From Gemmobacter aquaticus (lineage in GTDB: Bacteria; Pseudomonadota; Alphaproteobacteria; Rhodobacterales; Rhodobacteraceae): DNA of 64,000 nucleotides. The stretch lies in NCBI RefSeq assembly GCF_007859075.1, contig NZ_VOAK01000023.1:186001-250000 (forward strand). The letters run 5' to 3'. Position 1 is the first letter of the stretch, and every line of letters begins with the position of its first letter. The position numbers and the translations under genes are program-made. This document shows, one piece after another, positions 63,832 through 64,000 of this stretch. The notes under the pieces were generated by a model. That model was given only the letters and a program-made list of their open reading frames with translations. It was not told the DNA's origin and did no database searches.

Positions 63832-64000
63832 TGGTCGTTCTGTCGAAGATCTATACGCGGACGGGCGATGCGGGCGACACGGCGCTTGGCGATGGCACGC
63901 GCGTCGCAAAACACGCGTTGCGCGTCTCGGCATATGGCACCGTGGACGAAACGAATGCCACCCTCGGGCTGGCCAGACTGCACGCCTCGGGCGACATGGA
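63831..64000 (+). CDS. PduO-type cob(I)alamin adenosyltransferase, N-terminal part
   Basis: Only the first 56 codons are in the window. The protein starts [20 protein letters not shown] and shows the PduO family TRTGDxGxTxLxDG ATP motif, then [20 protein letters not shown]. The enzyme makes adenosylcobalamin, the cofactor of mutases such as ethylmalonyl-CoA mutase. It is cut off by the window edge, and coupled to the preceding gene by TGATG. Confidence 0.93.
   Translation, partial: MVVLSKIYTRTGDAGDTALGDGTRVAKHALRVSAYGTVDETNATLGLARLHASGDM

Overview
The window is about 64 kb of a GC-rich alphaproteobacterial chromosome, most probably from the Rhodobacterales (Rhodobacteraceae/Paracoccaceae). 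The evidence is near-canonical protein sequences: an Mcl1-type malyl-CoA lyase, a TIGR02302/DUF4175 protein beside lysA, a twin-TM protein beside a PduO-type adenosyltransferase, and duplicated tuf genes flanking the secE-nusG-rplKAJL-rpoBC block. There is no prophage, IS element, CRISPR array or rRNA operon. It is a vertically inherited core region with a few accessory genes.

Region 1 (1-8400, minus strand) holds the S10 operon start (rpsJ-rplC-rplD-rplW-rplB-rpsS-rplV-rpsC, the last cut by the window edge), preceded by the str operon (rpsL-rpsG-fusA-tuf). Hairpins lie between tuf and rpsJ and between rplW and rplB. A REP/BIME-like inverted pair lies between fusA and tuf.

Region 2 (8539-10380) is a small accessory island on the same strand: an EamA transporter and a putative rhamnosyltransferase, bounded by terminators and inserted between rpoC and rpsL.

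Region 3 (10500-25300, minus strand) is the information-processing block: second tuf, tRNA-Trp, secE, nusG, rplK-rplA, rplJ-rplL, rpoB, a small predicted lipoprotein, then rpoC. The lipoprotein gene sits inside the rpoB-rpoC junction and overlaps the rpoC start by ATGA. A three-TM protein of unknown function lies on the plus strand between secE and the tRNA.

Region 4 (25400-39170) carries two uncharacterised envelope proteins with greA, then electron-transfer flavoprotein-ubiquinone oxidoreductase, a TPR protein with ispE, a polyprenyl diphosphate synthase, a DUF2007 protein with a TrmN6-like methyltransferase, a YdcH-like protein, an EamA exporter, phaB and phaA for polyhydroxybutyrate, an EAL phosphodiesterase and tag.

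Region 5 (39170-50800) carries a TlpA-like reductase, argH, two tiny lipoproteins, lysA, the DUF4175 protein, a zinc-ribbon membrane protein, ftsE-ftsX-plsC, a Gdx/SugE transporter coupled to accA, and a sulfotransferase.

Region 6 (50990-64000) carries mcl1, D-amino-acid transaminase, an AT-rich non-coding stretch with a long inverted repeat, an N-formylglutamate amidohydrolase-family gene, pyk with two palindromes at its promoter, rpmI-rplT, an AGCS symporter, pheS, parC, an SH3 protein, an SDR, a twin-TM protein and the start of a PduO-type cobalamin adenosyltransferase.

Metabolically, phaA, phaB, mcl1, ETF-QO, accA and the adenosyltransferase fit a bacterium that makes PHB and may assimilate acetyl-CoA by the ethylmalonyl-CoA pathway; that last step is inference from gene content. 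No clearly new multi-gene system is visible. The most promising novelties are the lipoprotein inside rpoB-rpoC, the structured AT-rich non-coding locus at 53.2 kb, the paired palindromes at pyk, and the compact convergent gene ends with stop codons inside small palindromes.
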